Source of the DNA: Vesta saturnalis
Lineage: Eukaryota > Arthropoda > Insecta > Coleoptera > Lampyridae
DNA: 64,000 bases
Assembly (NCBI GenBank): GCA_036346205.1
Contig: JARFJB010001172.1
Location: forward strand, 1,162,001 to 1,226,000
Direction of reading: 5' to 3'
Made by a program: the position numbers and the translations under genes. Below the pieces are notes generated by a model that was given only the letters and a program-made list of their open reading frames with translations, was not told the origin of the DNA and did no database searches. Position 1 is the stretch's first letter; the number at the start of each line of letters is the position of its first letter. Of the stretch, positions 1 through 8,934 are shown piece by piece.

Positions 1-142
1 TTAATTACATATTTACCTTTGAACTTATTCGTTCATAACAAAAACTTATAATAATTTAATATCAGTCAAGTTGCTTTGCTTACGATATTGCAGGCTCACA
101 TTCCATTAATATAAGTAATTTGATTTTAATCTCATTATATTT

Positions 143-288
143 AGAATTTACATCAGTTCTACATAATAAAGACAAAATTTACATCGATTGGGGCTTGAAC
201 CTTAATGGCGCAGTTTGTTAGCGCGGTACTCTAGCAAAGTACAGGTCGTAAAACTTTTATTTATGTATTTAATAAAATTAATAATAAT
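143..288 (+). mobile_element. tRNA-derived SINE copy lacking its B box (tandem copy 1)
   Basis: It shares the head GATTGGGGCTTGAACC, the A-box region ATGGCGCAG and the tail TTTTATTTATGTATTTAATA with the full-length copy near 17.8 kb. The about 20 bases holding the B box and 3' acceptor strand are missing: CAGGTCGTA runs straight into the tail. Confidence 0.75.
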
Positions 289-429
289 TTTAATTACATA
301 TTTACCTTTGAACTTATTCGTTCATAACAAAAACTTATAATAATTTAATATCAGTCAAGTTGCTTTGCTTACGATATTGCAGGCTCACATTCCATTAATA
401 TAAGTAATTTGATTTTAATCTCATTATAT

Positions 430-572
430 TTAGAATTTACATCAGTTCTACATACATAAAGACAAAATTTACATCGATTGGGGGCTTGAACCTTGATGAT
501 GCAGTTGGTTAGCGCGGTACTCTAGCGAAGTACAGGTTTTATTTATGTATTTAGTAAAATTAATAATAATTT
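430..572 (+). mobile_element. tRNA-derived SINE copy lacking its B box (tandem copy 2)
   Basis: Same family as the copy at 143. Its deletion is slightly larger (CAGG runs directly into TTTTATTTATG), so both tandem copies have lost the internal Pol III B box and are unlikely to be transcribed from their own promoter. Confidence 0.7.
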
Positions 573-732
573 TTAATTAGATATTTACCTTTGAACTTAT
601 TCGTTCATAACAAAAACTTATAATAATTATTACTATTAATTTTCATTTCCAATAAAAGCCTTTTTTTGTTATTGTTTTCTACATCTAAAATTATAGTCTT
701 GTTAATTTAAAATTATGCTTAAATTTAGAATA

Positions 733-734
<2 letters not shown>

Positions 735-802
<68 letters not shown>
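735..802. repeat. (TA)n microsatellite
   Basis: Uninterrupted AT dinucleotides over about 68 bases, separating the SINE tandem array from an unassigned short open stretch. Confidence 0.97.
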
Positions 803-804
<2 letters not shown>

Positions 805-830
805 TGAGATGTTAGAGAAAATCACCATTA

Positions 831-974
831 GACAAACGGTATCGATTACGTGATACCTGTTCAACGTTGGCGTGGGAGCATTCGCGAATTCCGGAATTGG
901 AGAACGTTGATCTTTTGAGTGGTTTCCTGGAGGTTGCTAGGCAAATGAATTTGTATGATCCAGAACGTAACTAA
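831..974 (+). CDS. Unrecognised 47-codon open stretch, possible terminal exon
   Basis: A reading frame with unusually balanced codons for this AT-rich window runs from about 831 to a TAA at 972. It encodes a peptide ending LLSGFLEVARQMNLYDPERN. It has no ATG of its own, so if real it is the 3' end of a spliced gene. The splice acceptor would have to lie close to the (TA)n run, where I see only weak AG candidates. AATAAA at 1038-1043 could serve as a poly(A) signal. I do not recognise the family; a chance open frame or a transposon tail are alternatives. Confidence 0.25.
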   Translation, partial: DKRYRLRDTCSTLAWEHSRIPELENVDLLSGFLEVARQMNLYDPERN

Positions 975-1261
975 TAGTTTGGGTACTGATAATTGCTAGT
1001 CTTAGATATGTGTATATATTCTCCCCATAATGAAACTAATAAAATGTATATTCATATATGATAATATGTAAAATAACGATACAGCGTTCCAGTTCAGTTA
1101 GTTAATGTAGGAATTTTTAGTGGAATATATAATAGTATGTAAGGATTCATTATCGCGGGAATATATACAAAATGTACTCATAATGTGTGATATATAAAAG
1201 AAATAAGCATAACATATATTTACATTTTTTTATAAAAAAAAAGTGTACAAGCTTTACTGCA

Positions 1262-1534
1262 TTACATAAGTATCGTACAAATGGTATACATTAGAGAGAG
1301 CGCAGTGACATAGTGATTGACAGAGATGTGACAAACTGGTTGTAAAGCAGTAAGAGTAGGATGTTTATCAAGTTCAATAACGGGCTGTGTAACAATTTCT
1401 CTGATGTAATCCGCTTTCTCTCTACACTTGACGTAGATAGTATCTGTTGTTTGAATTAAGCGAATGAGAATTCTTCGAAATTGGTGGGATGGTGTATGCC
1501 CCTCTTCCCATTTGATACAGTGTTGATTATGCAT
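1262..1534 (-). CDS. Unrecognised ORF downstream of the Polinton capsid-like gene
   Basis: A 90-residue open frame on the same strand as the Polinton late genes, about 170 bases beyond the end of the capsid-like pseudogene. It reads through a WEEGHTPSHQF segment, then a YVKCREKADYIREIV segment followed by PVIELDKHPTL. The middle has a charged, folded-protein-like composition unlike random AT-rich sequence. I cannot name a family. It may be a fragment of a longer Polinton ORF, since the frame is open upstream for a few more codons, or an unrelated captured gene. No catalytic motif was identified. Confidence 0.35.
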   Translation of the reverse strand: MHNQHCIKWEEGHTPSHQFRRILIRLIQTTDTIYVKCREKADYIREIVTQPVIELDKHPTLTALQPVCHISVNHYVTALSLMYTICTILM

Positions 1535-1699
1535 TAACCAAGTATGTTAACGGCGACTCTCCGCGTCTAACGTATGCCATGGATACGGTGATTTAAACGA
1601 GTAGCGGGCTACTTGTGTTCCATTAAAAATTGCGAGTTCTTTCGGTTAAAAACTTTTGAAATTTTAAACCCTTGTACATCGACTATGACGGGCATCTTA

Positions 1700-2647
1700 T
1701 TACAGCGGTCTTACGGCTTTGGTTAACGCGTTATACGTACCTAATCGATCATGGAGTATAACACAGTGTGCTGTCGTAGTCGCGGGTATGTTGACTGTTG
1801 TTTCCAATTGTACACGAAGTACCATTGCTTTAGAGTGCAATATCTCTTTTTGATTCAAACAGTCTACCACTATCAATGGTGCGACTGCCGTAAATTCATT
1901 AGGTGTGAGTCATGGTTGACCATCTCTTTGATAATATTACATTTGGAATTTAGCAAACATTTCATACAATGTAGCAAAACGGTATTTACATTTTTATCAA
2001 TGTACTTCGTTAACCCCAATTCTTCCGCTAATGCTAGAATAATGTGCAGAACTTTCCAATATTTTTTATCTATGTTAACTTTTAATGCTTCATTTGCAAC
2101 AGTTGAAATTACTGCGTCGGAAAGAATGTTACTGCGAATTAAAACCAATTCTTGTCTGATGTTGAAAATCACGCTATTGTAATCTTCCGCAAAACCGAGT
2201 AGCATTCGCAAAGGTATACAAACATTAAAATACCCTAACGAATTTGTTAGTGTGCTATTTCAGATAGGAAACGAACCAGCATTTTCAAAACGAGCGAAGT
2301 CGTTGGGTGTCAATGATAACCGATCCTTTCATTGTAGACGTTAATCCAACCTTAGTCACGGAATCTACCACTATTCCATTCATGTCATATCTAATTTTAC
2401 TGAACAAAAATGCAATGCCATTATTAACAAACCGTGCGCTGTTCGAAACAGTTCCATCCTCTTTCAACAATCTTCTCTCTACGTATACATAACTCTCTGA
2501 TGGCAAAGTGCATATGTCTTCGTGAATGGGTATTCTGATTTCATCGTTGTTTCCAAATCTCGTAGTATATAGCTGATGGGTGTGTAGTTCGGAATTTACT
2601 ATAGCATTATCAACAAAAACTTTTTCGTTTACGTTTAATATACTCAC
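1700..2647 (-). pseudogene. Polinton major-capsid-like (double jelly-roll type) protein, frameshifted
   Basis: Three collinear pieces on the minus strand resemble the large structural protein conserved in insect Polintons. The N-terminal piece (2647-2285) has FGNNDEIRIPI, NNGIAFLFSKIRYDMNG and GLTSTMKG. The middle piece (2211-1873) has MLLGFAEDY and an ELVLIRS segment. The C-terminal piece (about 1840-1700) has IPATTTAHCVILHDRL and a stop at 1700. At least two frameshifts separate the pieces, and the region between the middle and C-terminal pieces is eroded. The open frame begins with GTG at 2647, overlapping the stop of the upstream small ORF, which suggests a lost ATG. In Polintons this protein is predicted to form the capsid shell. 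The assignment rests on remembered family features and gene order, not on an alignment. Confidence 0.65.
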
Positions 2648-2770
2648 TGTATTACGGTAAAACCAAGACTTTGCAAGTATGCTGAACTCTTACTGACTCT
2701 CACATTTCCACACTTCAATCTTTTATAGTTTGCCTTGCTATGATTACAAGCACTTATGCTTTACCGCGCC
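2644..2770 (-). pseudogene. Small Polinton ORF between the penton-like and capsid-like genes
   Basis: A short frame reads LKCGNVRVSKSSAYLQSLGF and ends in TGA at 2646-2644, overlapping the first codon of the capsid-like gene. Small basic ORFs at this place are usual in insect Polintons. Its upstream end is obscured by frameshifts and no function can be inferred. Confidence 0.4.
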
Positions 2771-2771
2771 A

Positions 2772-3202
2772 CTATATTTTCTTTAACTGTAGTCCTATCG
2801 GTATTACTTCACCGTTAAAATTGATGAGACTCCGTCTTGGTCTACTATTTTAAGTGTTATGGTTAGGTAAATAGATGACTTGTAGAGGTGATTCAATTAT
2901 TTTGTATCCTGATGGTACACTGGGAAAGCATTGATGAATAATATGTGATGACTCCCATCTTTAAAACTTCCACTTGTTATATTGCACTCGGTAATTAATG
3001 AGTTAGCTTTGATAAGGTTAAAAGTTAACTTTTGTAAACCTTTTTGTTAAATCCAACATAGGTCCTATCGTAACAGTTTGTATAGTGTTGAAAGATTCAA
3101 ATCTAGTCAACCCCAGTTACATATTCCGACTCTTTATCGAGATAAATCGGTGGGTTAAAGTTGGCTTGTAAGATACAGCTTGTACCGTAAATGTAAATAC
3201 AT
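2772..3202 (-). pseudogene. Polinton penton-like (single jelly-roll type) protein, degraded
   Basis: From an ATG at 3202 the minus strand shows, across several frames, ANFNPPIYLDKESEY, FESFNTIQTV, a FPSVPSGYKIIESPLQVIYL segment, then INFNGEVIPIGLQLK before a stop at 2772. These segments and their order match the small capsid protein found beside the major capsid gene in insect Polintons, proposed to occupy the penton position. At least three frameshifts or stops interrupt it, so it cannot be expressed intact. It lies between protease and capsid-like gene, the expected place. Identification is by recalled family pattern. Confidence 0.6.
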
Positions 3203-3240
3203 ACGACTACTGAAAATCAAAACGAGCCGTCTTATAAAAA

Positions 3241-3499
3241 TTATAAGACTAAATGACCGCAATTGTAAGTATTGTGGTTTTGAACCTTAGTAAAGTTATA
3301 GTCAATCGTGTTTCTGCTACCATCACTTTTAAAATCGAGAATTAATTCTAAGGGCGGTTTAATATGCCTTGTGCTATCAAAATATGTAATATGTCCATTA
3401 CACTTGATGTAAGCCGTCCAGTGTGTTCCTTTGTTATTGTCATCATCCAGATTCACGATACCACACTCATTCGTATGGATTCGTGTAGGTAATTTATCT

Positions 3500-3504
<5 letters not shown>
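3241..3504 (-). pseudogene. Polinton adenain-type cysteine protease, truncated
   Basis: An 87-residue frame contains NECGIVNLDD, then GTHWTAYIK with the catalytic histidine, YFDS with the acidic partner, and a C-terminal NCGHLVL with the nucleophile cysteine. This spacing is that of the Ulp1/adenain-like maturation proteases encoded by Polintons and adenoviruses. Such proteases process capsid proteins during assembly. The 5' side is cut by a (TA)n expansion (3503-3566). The coding sense resumes beyond it in frames leading from the minor-capsid-like gene, as in Polintons where the two may be joined. The three catalytic residues remain visible although the gene is cut. Confidence 0.75.

Positions 3505-3566
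<62 letters not shown>
3503..3566. repeat. (TA)n microsatellite inside the Polinton protease region
   Basis: About 32 TA dinucleotides lie directly upstream of the protease frame and separate it from the ELPKFVEKLKSSTLEG segment that would precede it. Confidence 0.97.
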
Positions 3567-3570
<4 letters not shown>

Positions 3571-3574
3571 CTAA

Positions 3575-3692
3575 AGTAGAGGATTTTAATTTCTCAACAA
3601 ATTTTGGTAGCTCAATGTTGCTTAAAGCGTGACGTGTAGCTTCAGTGGGAGTTTTTGAATATGGTTGTAGATATAAGCCTAGACCTCGTTAC

Positions 3693-3766
<74 letters not shown>

Positions 3767-4485
3767 CTTTTCCTAAGGTAGCTGCTTCAATTGCTTTGTC
3801 GTTTGGTTTCTTCTAATGCTTTCGACGCGGTTTTTGCGTCAGTAAACACTTTTGCAACTGCGTCTGGACCTCCACCCAAAGAATCTAAAGCTCCTAATGC
3901 TGCAAATAGGGGAATACGAGGTATGAAGCCCCCACGTTTTGGTATTGGTAATATTCTGCTCTTGGGTGTCAAGATTTTTTTGAGTTTTAGAACGTTTAAG
4001 GCTTGTTGTATCGTAGCTTTTAAGGATCATAGAAGTTTACCACCAACACGACGTCACGGTAGAAGGACTGCTTTGTTAAACGAAATTGGCCTCTTTATGA
4101 GAGAACGCTTCCTACGTCGTGTTTGCTTCCCATTCCCATTGTCCTTTTTCCTTTCATTATACCGGCTATGGTTAATGCAGCTGCTCTTTCCCCAAAGGTA
4201 GCGTTTGTGGAACGAAATCTATTCCAAACTTTTTGTTGCAAAGTCTTATCCGCTGTGGCGATGTCTTAGATCGTTTAACTGAGAGTATGCAATATCGTGA
4301 TCTTTACCCGCTTCGTCCAATTCATTAATACCTTTGTCACCGCGAGCTAACCGTTCTCGTAAACGGGTACCCGGTCCACAATATCTGTACCCAGATATAT
4401 GTAACTGCACGGGTAATTTATTTATTAAGGTGTTAATTAACCCAGAACCTTTCTTATTGCTATTAGAGCGAGAACTACACTTCAT
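3575..4485 (-). pseudogene. Polinton minor-capsid-like protein with N-terminal PLA2-like domain, broken
   Basis: The first piece (4485-4246) holds HISGYRYCGPGTRL and ELDEAGKDHDIAYSQ. These are the calcium-loop-like GPG and the HD pair of the phospholipase-A2-like domain found in parvoviral VP1 and in some Polinton proteins. The cysteine usual before the HD pair reads glycine here. Later frames give FGERAAALTIAGIMKGK, then PIPKRGGFIPRIPLFAALGA (3972-3787, a hydrophobic glycine-rich segment). After a (TA)n insertion at 3694-3765 comes GLYLQPYSKTPTEATRHALS. Together they look like one virion-associated gene split by frameshifts and the microsatellite. The PLA2-like domain in parvoviruses aids membrane crossing; a similar role here is inference. 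Confidence 0.6.
3694..3765. repeat. (TA)n microsatellite interrupting the minor-capsid-like gene
   Basis: About 36 TA dinucleotides split the segment before GLYLQPY from the glycine-rich piece. Confidence 0.97.
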
Positions 4486-4530
4486 ACCAGACTGACTGAC
4501 AATTCACTACTAAACCAGTTAATGCGTATG

Positions 4531-4589
4531 ACACACACACACACGCACACGCACACGCACACGCACACACGCACGCACGCACGCACGGA

Positions 4590-4657
<68 letters not shown>
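4531..4657. repeat. (CA)n/(CACG)n compound microsatellite
   Basis: CA repeats with interspersed CG steps, flanked by the start of the PLA2-like gene and the ATPase relic. It occupies the divergent intergenic space of the Polinton block. Confidence 0.95.
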
Positions 4658-4658
<1 letters not shown>

Positions 4659-4739
4659 CGTGGTGTAGTACTACAATGGGTGACATCCGTTTCATTCCAC
4701 AAGATACAGAATTACCTATAAAAAAATGTTGACACTTTT

Positions 4740-5364
4740 AACAAGAACCAATACTCGAAATACCGTGGTCTACTAAAAGGGGGTTGTAAACGAGGTATAA
4801 TCGTTGGTACATCAGGCTGCGGAAAAACAAATGTTATGATTACCTTATTAGAACATCCAAATGGTTTACGTTTTGAAAATGTTTATGTATACTGCAAATC
4901 TTTATATCAGCCCAAACAACAGTACCTACGAAATTTACTGACAGATTTAAGAAATATCGGGTATTTCTAATAGTCATAACAGTGACGTTATATCCCATAG
5001 TGATTCACTTAAAAATTCAATAATGATTTTTAATGATGTAGCGTTCCATAAATAGAATGAAATAAGAGATCATTTCTGTGTTGGCAGACAAAAAAACAAC
5101 GATTGCTTTTATCTGTGCCAAACGTATTCTATTCCTAAACAGTTCATATGTGATAATGCAAATTTACTATTTCTGTTTCAACAAGATACCGCCAATCTTA
5201 AGCAGTATGATGATCTCGTTAATGTAGATATGGCATTTGATAGCTTTAAAAACTTGTGTTTCTGTTGCTGGCGTGACAAATTTGGATTTCTTGTGATTGA
5301 TAAAGAAAGTGATGTTAATGCAGATCGTTTCTGTAAGGGATTTGACTATTACATTACATTATAA
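4740..5364 (+). pseudogene. Polinton packaging ATPase (FtsK/HerA-type), frameshifted
   Basis: Around 4804-4830 the plus strand reads GTSGCGKTNVM, a Walker A motif. It is followed by NGLRFENVYVYCKSLYQPK. After a frameshift comes NSIMIFNDVAF, a Walker B-like hydrophobic stretch ending in an acidic pair position. Then follow NEIRDHFCVGRQKNNDCFYL, CQTYSIPKQFICDNANLL and a C-terminal stretch ending at the TAA 5362-5364. This is the order of the A32-like genome-packaging ATPase of Polintons. It is transcribed away from the capsid genes, as in other Polintons. At least three frame changes or stops are present, including one just before Walker A. Confidence 0.75.
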
Positions 5365-5397
5365 ATACTGTACTAGTACTGTAAACATGCTGTAGGA

Positions 5398-5671
5398 ATG
5401 AAGGAGCGCTTAGTAGACGACATTTTGCGTGCGCCAGAGTGTGCAACAAAAATATGCTAGTTTAAAAGAAGATACTGGACTTACAGAGCGTGCAATGGAG
5501 GCACACTTTAAACCTATAACACAGCCATTGAAACATTTGATTACTAAACAAAATCGTTCTCTCGTCAAAGCTGAACCCCTTATTTTTAAATGTAGTGGTA
5601 TAATTTTTACTGCGGATTTCGTTTCTACTCTCAAAAACAACCATTTTCTATTAAACATATCGTATAGCTAA
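5398..5671 (+). pseudogene. Small Polinton ORF following the packaging ATPase
   Basis: An ATG at 5398 starts MKERLVDDILRAPE. A single frameshift near 5445 leads into YASLKEDTGLTERAMEAHFK, ITQPLKHLI and a C-terminus ending NHFLLNISYS. A protein beginning with this kind of charged helix is regularly found next to the Polinton ATPase; its role is not established. The last third is repeated, inverted and degraded, around 6790-6870 as part of the large inverted repeat. Confidence 0.5.
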
Positions 5672-5844
5672 ACTTAACCGTTTTTAAAACATTTGTAGGT
5701 ACTTTCAGATAAAAAATTATGTTTTCGCCGTAGTTCAAAAATTTATTTTGAGGTTATTATCATATTTATGAATTTGTAACTCTGCATGTAATTAGTGCAG
5801 ACATTAATCTTTTAAGAAATATTATGAATTGTTTAATTTTTATA

Positions 5845-6069
5845 CAGGGTGTGCCAGAAATATGTATTTATAGATTTTTTGTTTTAAATGTAAATAACTA
5901 TCTTATGTTAAATGCAACACCCTGTATATTATTACAGTATTCGAAATAAAATTTAAACACCCATATTCTTTGTAATTAACAAATTTTGTCTATCTGCAAC
6001 GGTTTTTGAAATATTTACAAATTGAGGATTTTTTTTTAATTCTTCGTGGTATAATCAATGAGCACCCTG
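5845..6069. mobile_element. CAGGGTG-ended MITE in left arm
   Basis: It starts TA-CAGGGTGTGCC and ends GAGCACCCTG-TA, 225 bp, with TA on both sides as expected for Tc1/mariner-type insertion. An internal ACACCCTGTA at about 5928 suggests a composite or nested insertion. Confidence 0.6.
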
Positions 6070-6399
6070 TATAATATTAGGTATATTGACCAGAAAACGT
6101 TAATAACAGTTGCTTGTTCAGGTCCACAATCATAAAAAAAAATACTTTTATGTATTTTTAGTCATAAAGATTTTAGATCACATTTTGGTACAAAGAAAAA
6201 AAATTATTTTCTCCTTTTTAGTGCACTTTCTATGTGTAAATAAAAGTGCTTTTTAAAAAAGTTTCTTTTTTCATAGTATTATTTTTATATCTATTAAAAG
6301 TTTTTTATGAAATTACATCTCTCACACACCTAATAAATAAGTCAATATATTTTACCATTTATTTATGTATAGCAGCTGGTTAATATACCTAATATTATA

Positions 6400-6607
6400 C
6401 AGGGTGCACATTGATTATACCACAAAGAATTAAAATAAAAATCTTACAATTGTAAATATTTCAAAATTTGCTTATTACAAACAATGTAGGTCTTTCAATT
6501 TTCTTTCCAATAAGGTAATAATATACAGGGTATTGTATTTAAGATACTCTAGTTATTTACATTTAAAACAAAAAAAAACTATATATTCTTATTCCTGGTA
6601 CAACCTG
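6400..6607. mobile_element. Inverted copy of the same MITE in right arm
   Basis: It begins CAGGGTGCACATTGA after TA and ends ACAACCTG-TA. It is the reverse complement of the MITE at 5845, so the MITE was probably already present when the arms formed. Confidence 0.55.
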
Positions 6608-7027
6608 TATAAAAATTAAACAAGTAATAATATTTCTTAAAAGATCAATGTCTGCACTAATTACATGTGGAGTTACAAATTCATAGATTTGGTAGTAACC
6701 TCAAAATAAATTTTTGGAACTACGACGAAAAATGATAATTTTTTATCTAAAAATATAAATATTTAAGAAACGGTCAGGTTTAGATATATAACATGTTTAA
6801 TAGAAAGTGGTTGTTTTTCAGAGTACAAACGAAATCCGCAGTAAAAACTAGACCATTCCATTTAAAATAAGAAAGGTAATTTATGCACCGCTGTTACGGA
6901 ATATTCTGCATATGCGAAAATTTTAGGTTATGGCGTGCTTGAATTCAAGCAACTTTTGTATAAAACATTTTCCCTACTGTGCACAGTTTAGCCTCAAGTT
7001 CACTTTGACGCACTAATGAGCAACCTA

Positions 7028-7028
<1 letters not shown>

Positions 7029-7085
<57 letters not shown>

Positions 7086-7219
7086 GTGTGTGTGTGCGTG
7101 TGTGCGTGTGTGCGTGTGTGCGTGTGTGCGTGGTCGTGTGTGCGTGCGCGCGCGTGCGCGTCTGCGTGTTCGCGTGCGTGCGTGCGTGTGCGTGCGCGTG
7201 CGCGCGTGCGTGCGTGTGT
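7029..7219. repeat. (TA)n followed by (TGCG/TG)n compound microsatellite
   Basis: About 28 TA units (7029-7084), then TG-rich repeats with CG steps to 7219. The long open frames across it on both strands are artefacts of the repeat. Confidence 0.97.
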
Positions 7220-7479
7220 GTCAAATTGGGCATACATGTATTGCTAAAAGTTCTAGAGTACCTTTTACAAATTTAAATCCGCTTTAAGGTTTGATTGATT
7301 TTGCGGTTTTTGAGATAATGAAACAAAAACAAATGGTAAGATGACTTCCAAAATAGAAAAACGTCATACCATAGAAATCAATTGAAAATTTAACTTACAA
7401 TAAAAACGTTCCCCTTTTAATTTTAACCTCTCAAACACATTTATTATCAGCTTATTTCACGTTAGAAATTTGTTTATAT

Positions 7480-7800
7480 ATGAGCAGCCGTAGCTGCGCG
7501 TTGCTGCGATCTCAGAATCGGGGGGGGTCGATATGTAAATTTTGTGATATACGTGCCTCATAATTTTAATTGAATTTTACCAATTGTCGAGTCAATAGAC
7601 CCATGGAATAAAAAGTTTCACTAAAAAATTCACCCTCTTAGGGGCAGAATTTTGAAAAATCCTAGCTTAGCGGATACCTACACTTCATAAAGAACACATC
7701 CCCCAAATTTCACGTCTCTAGGACCAGTGGTTTAGGATGTGCGTTGATGTATCAGTCAGTCAGTGAGTCAGTCAGGATTTTGATTTTTATATGTACAGAT
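7480..7800 (+). repeat. Interspersed repeat ending in (TCAG)n
   Basis: The stretch contains CCTAGCTTAGCGGATACC, then GTTTAGGATGTGCGTTGAT and CAGTCAGTCAGTGAGTCAG near 7755-7780. This order resembles a dispersed repeat tail I have seen in insect genomes; the element class is uncertain (a LINE 3' end is my guess). Confidence 0.4.
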
Positions 7801-8050
7801 AGTAAGCTTTGGTTTTAAAATAAACTTGGTTTATCACAGCTACCTGTGCAAAATTTTATTAACACTGCTTAACTAGCTATAATTAAAAATTCTCCTGATT
7901 AATATTGTATAAAACTGTATTATCACAGTAAATAGCATTGGTAATTTAGTACTTTAATATCTGTTCATTTTGTGATTAAAATGATAATAGATAATTATCG
8001 TTTTTGGCTATTATTTATTTTGTGGATAGTTTTCTTTTTTGCTTATTGTA

Positions 8051-8927
8051 CAGGGTGACCAACTAAGAATGCGAGGTAATGTATCTGGTAAACCATACAT
8101 CGTAGAGGCTTGCAGAAAAAAAAGTTATACTAAAACGGCCAATACAAAAACCTGGAAAATATTTTCAAGTTTCTGAAATGGCCGCGAGCATTTACGGGGG
8201 CATTAAAAACCTTCCTCCTTTAAATCGGTCCTTTTTAGGGCCACAAATTACATAATAGAAACAATTCCAAAAAAATATAGTTAAAAAAAATAAAAATTTA
8301 AGGTATTTTCGTATAAAGTTTTCTTTGACCGATATTTTAGGTTAGGAACAAGATATCGAGATGCGGTTTTCGCGAGGTTCTTTAGGCATCATTTAGCTAC
8401 TTGTTCATGAAAAAAAAGTCGTACCAATGCATTTAATTTTTTTGCGAAAATTAACCGTTTCTGTCGGAATGTCGAACTAAGCCCTCTAGCGACGACATGT
8501 GAAACTAACAAAACTTCAATTATTTTAACATTTGTAGCTCAAGAAAAGCCCTTTTCAACGAGCCCAAGTTTGTTAAAATCGGATTGGCCGTTTCGAAGAT
8601 ACAGGGGGTGATTTGAGAAAACCTTTGAATACCCCCCACCATTTCATTTTTATAGATACGTCAAAAAGTGTCAAACAAAAAAAGTTCAGATTATCCTCGA
8701 CTTCAAAGATCAGTTATTTTTTATTAGGTTAATGTAGCAGAATTCACAGAAACATTACTTTTTTAGATTCAAGCTTGCAGTTACGCCCCCTAGCGGCCAT
8801 TTCAGAAACATGAAAATATTTTCCAGGTTTTTGTATTGGCCGTTTTAGTAATAACTTTTTTTCCGCAAGCCTTTACGATGTATAGTTTCCCAGATAAAGT
8901 ACCTCGCATTCTTAGTTGGCCACCCGG
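8051..8927. mobile_element. 877-bp MITE with about 130-bp inverted repeats
   Basis: The left end CAGGGTGACCAACTAAG and the right end TTAGTTGGCCACCCGG are inverted, with TA on each side. The arms continue through AAACGGCCAATACAAAAACC and its mirror near 8825-8845. The interior contains no open frame of note. Confidence 0.85.
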
Positions 8928-8934
8928 TACATAC

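Larger units (their letters stand above)
1..628. repeat. Tandem repeat, about 285-bp unit, 2.2 copies, carrying a SINE head
   Basis: A unit beginning TTAATTACATATTTACC starts at 1, again near 290 and a third, truncated time near 573. Units 1 and 2 are almost identical over their full length, including the tRNA-like segment TTAGCGCGGTACTC. The high identity between units indicates recent duplication (or an assembly duplication). Confidence 0.9.
5580..6871. repeat. Large inverted repeat, about 0.5-kb arms around a 280-bp spacer
   Basis: The left arm (5580-6095) and right arm (6376-6871) are diverged reverse complements. CTGCGGATTTCGTTT at 5611 is mirrored near 6840, and AATATTAGGTATATT at 6074 is mirrored at 6382. 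The arms include the 3' third of the small Polinton ORF and an internal CAGGGTG-ended MITE. This is either an inverted duplication of the Polinton end or two Polinton ends joined tail to tail. Confidence 0.85.

Noticed and set aside
7000..7290. Long open frames over TA/TG repeats on both strands
   Set aside because: Dipeptide runs such as YIYIYI and VCVCVC are translations of microsatellites. The same holds at 4475-4702, 26403-26811, 49951-50238 and 60631-60861.
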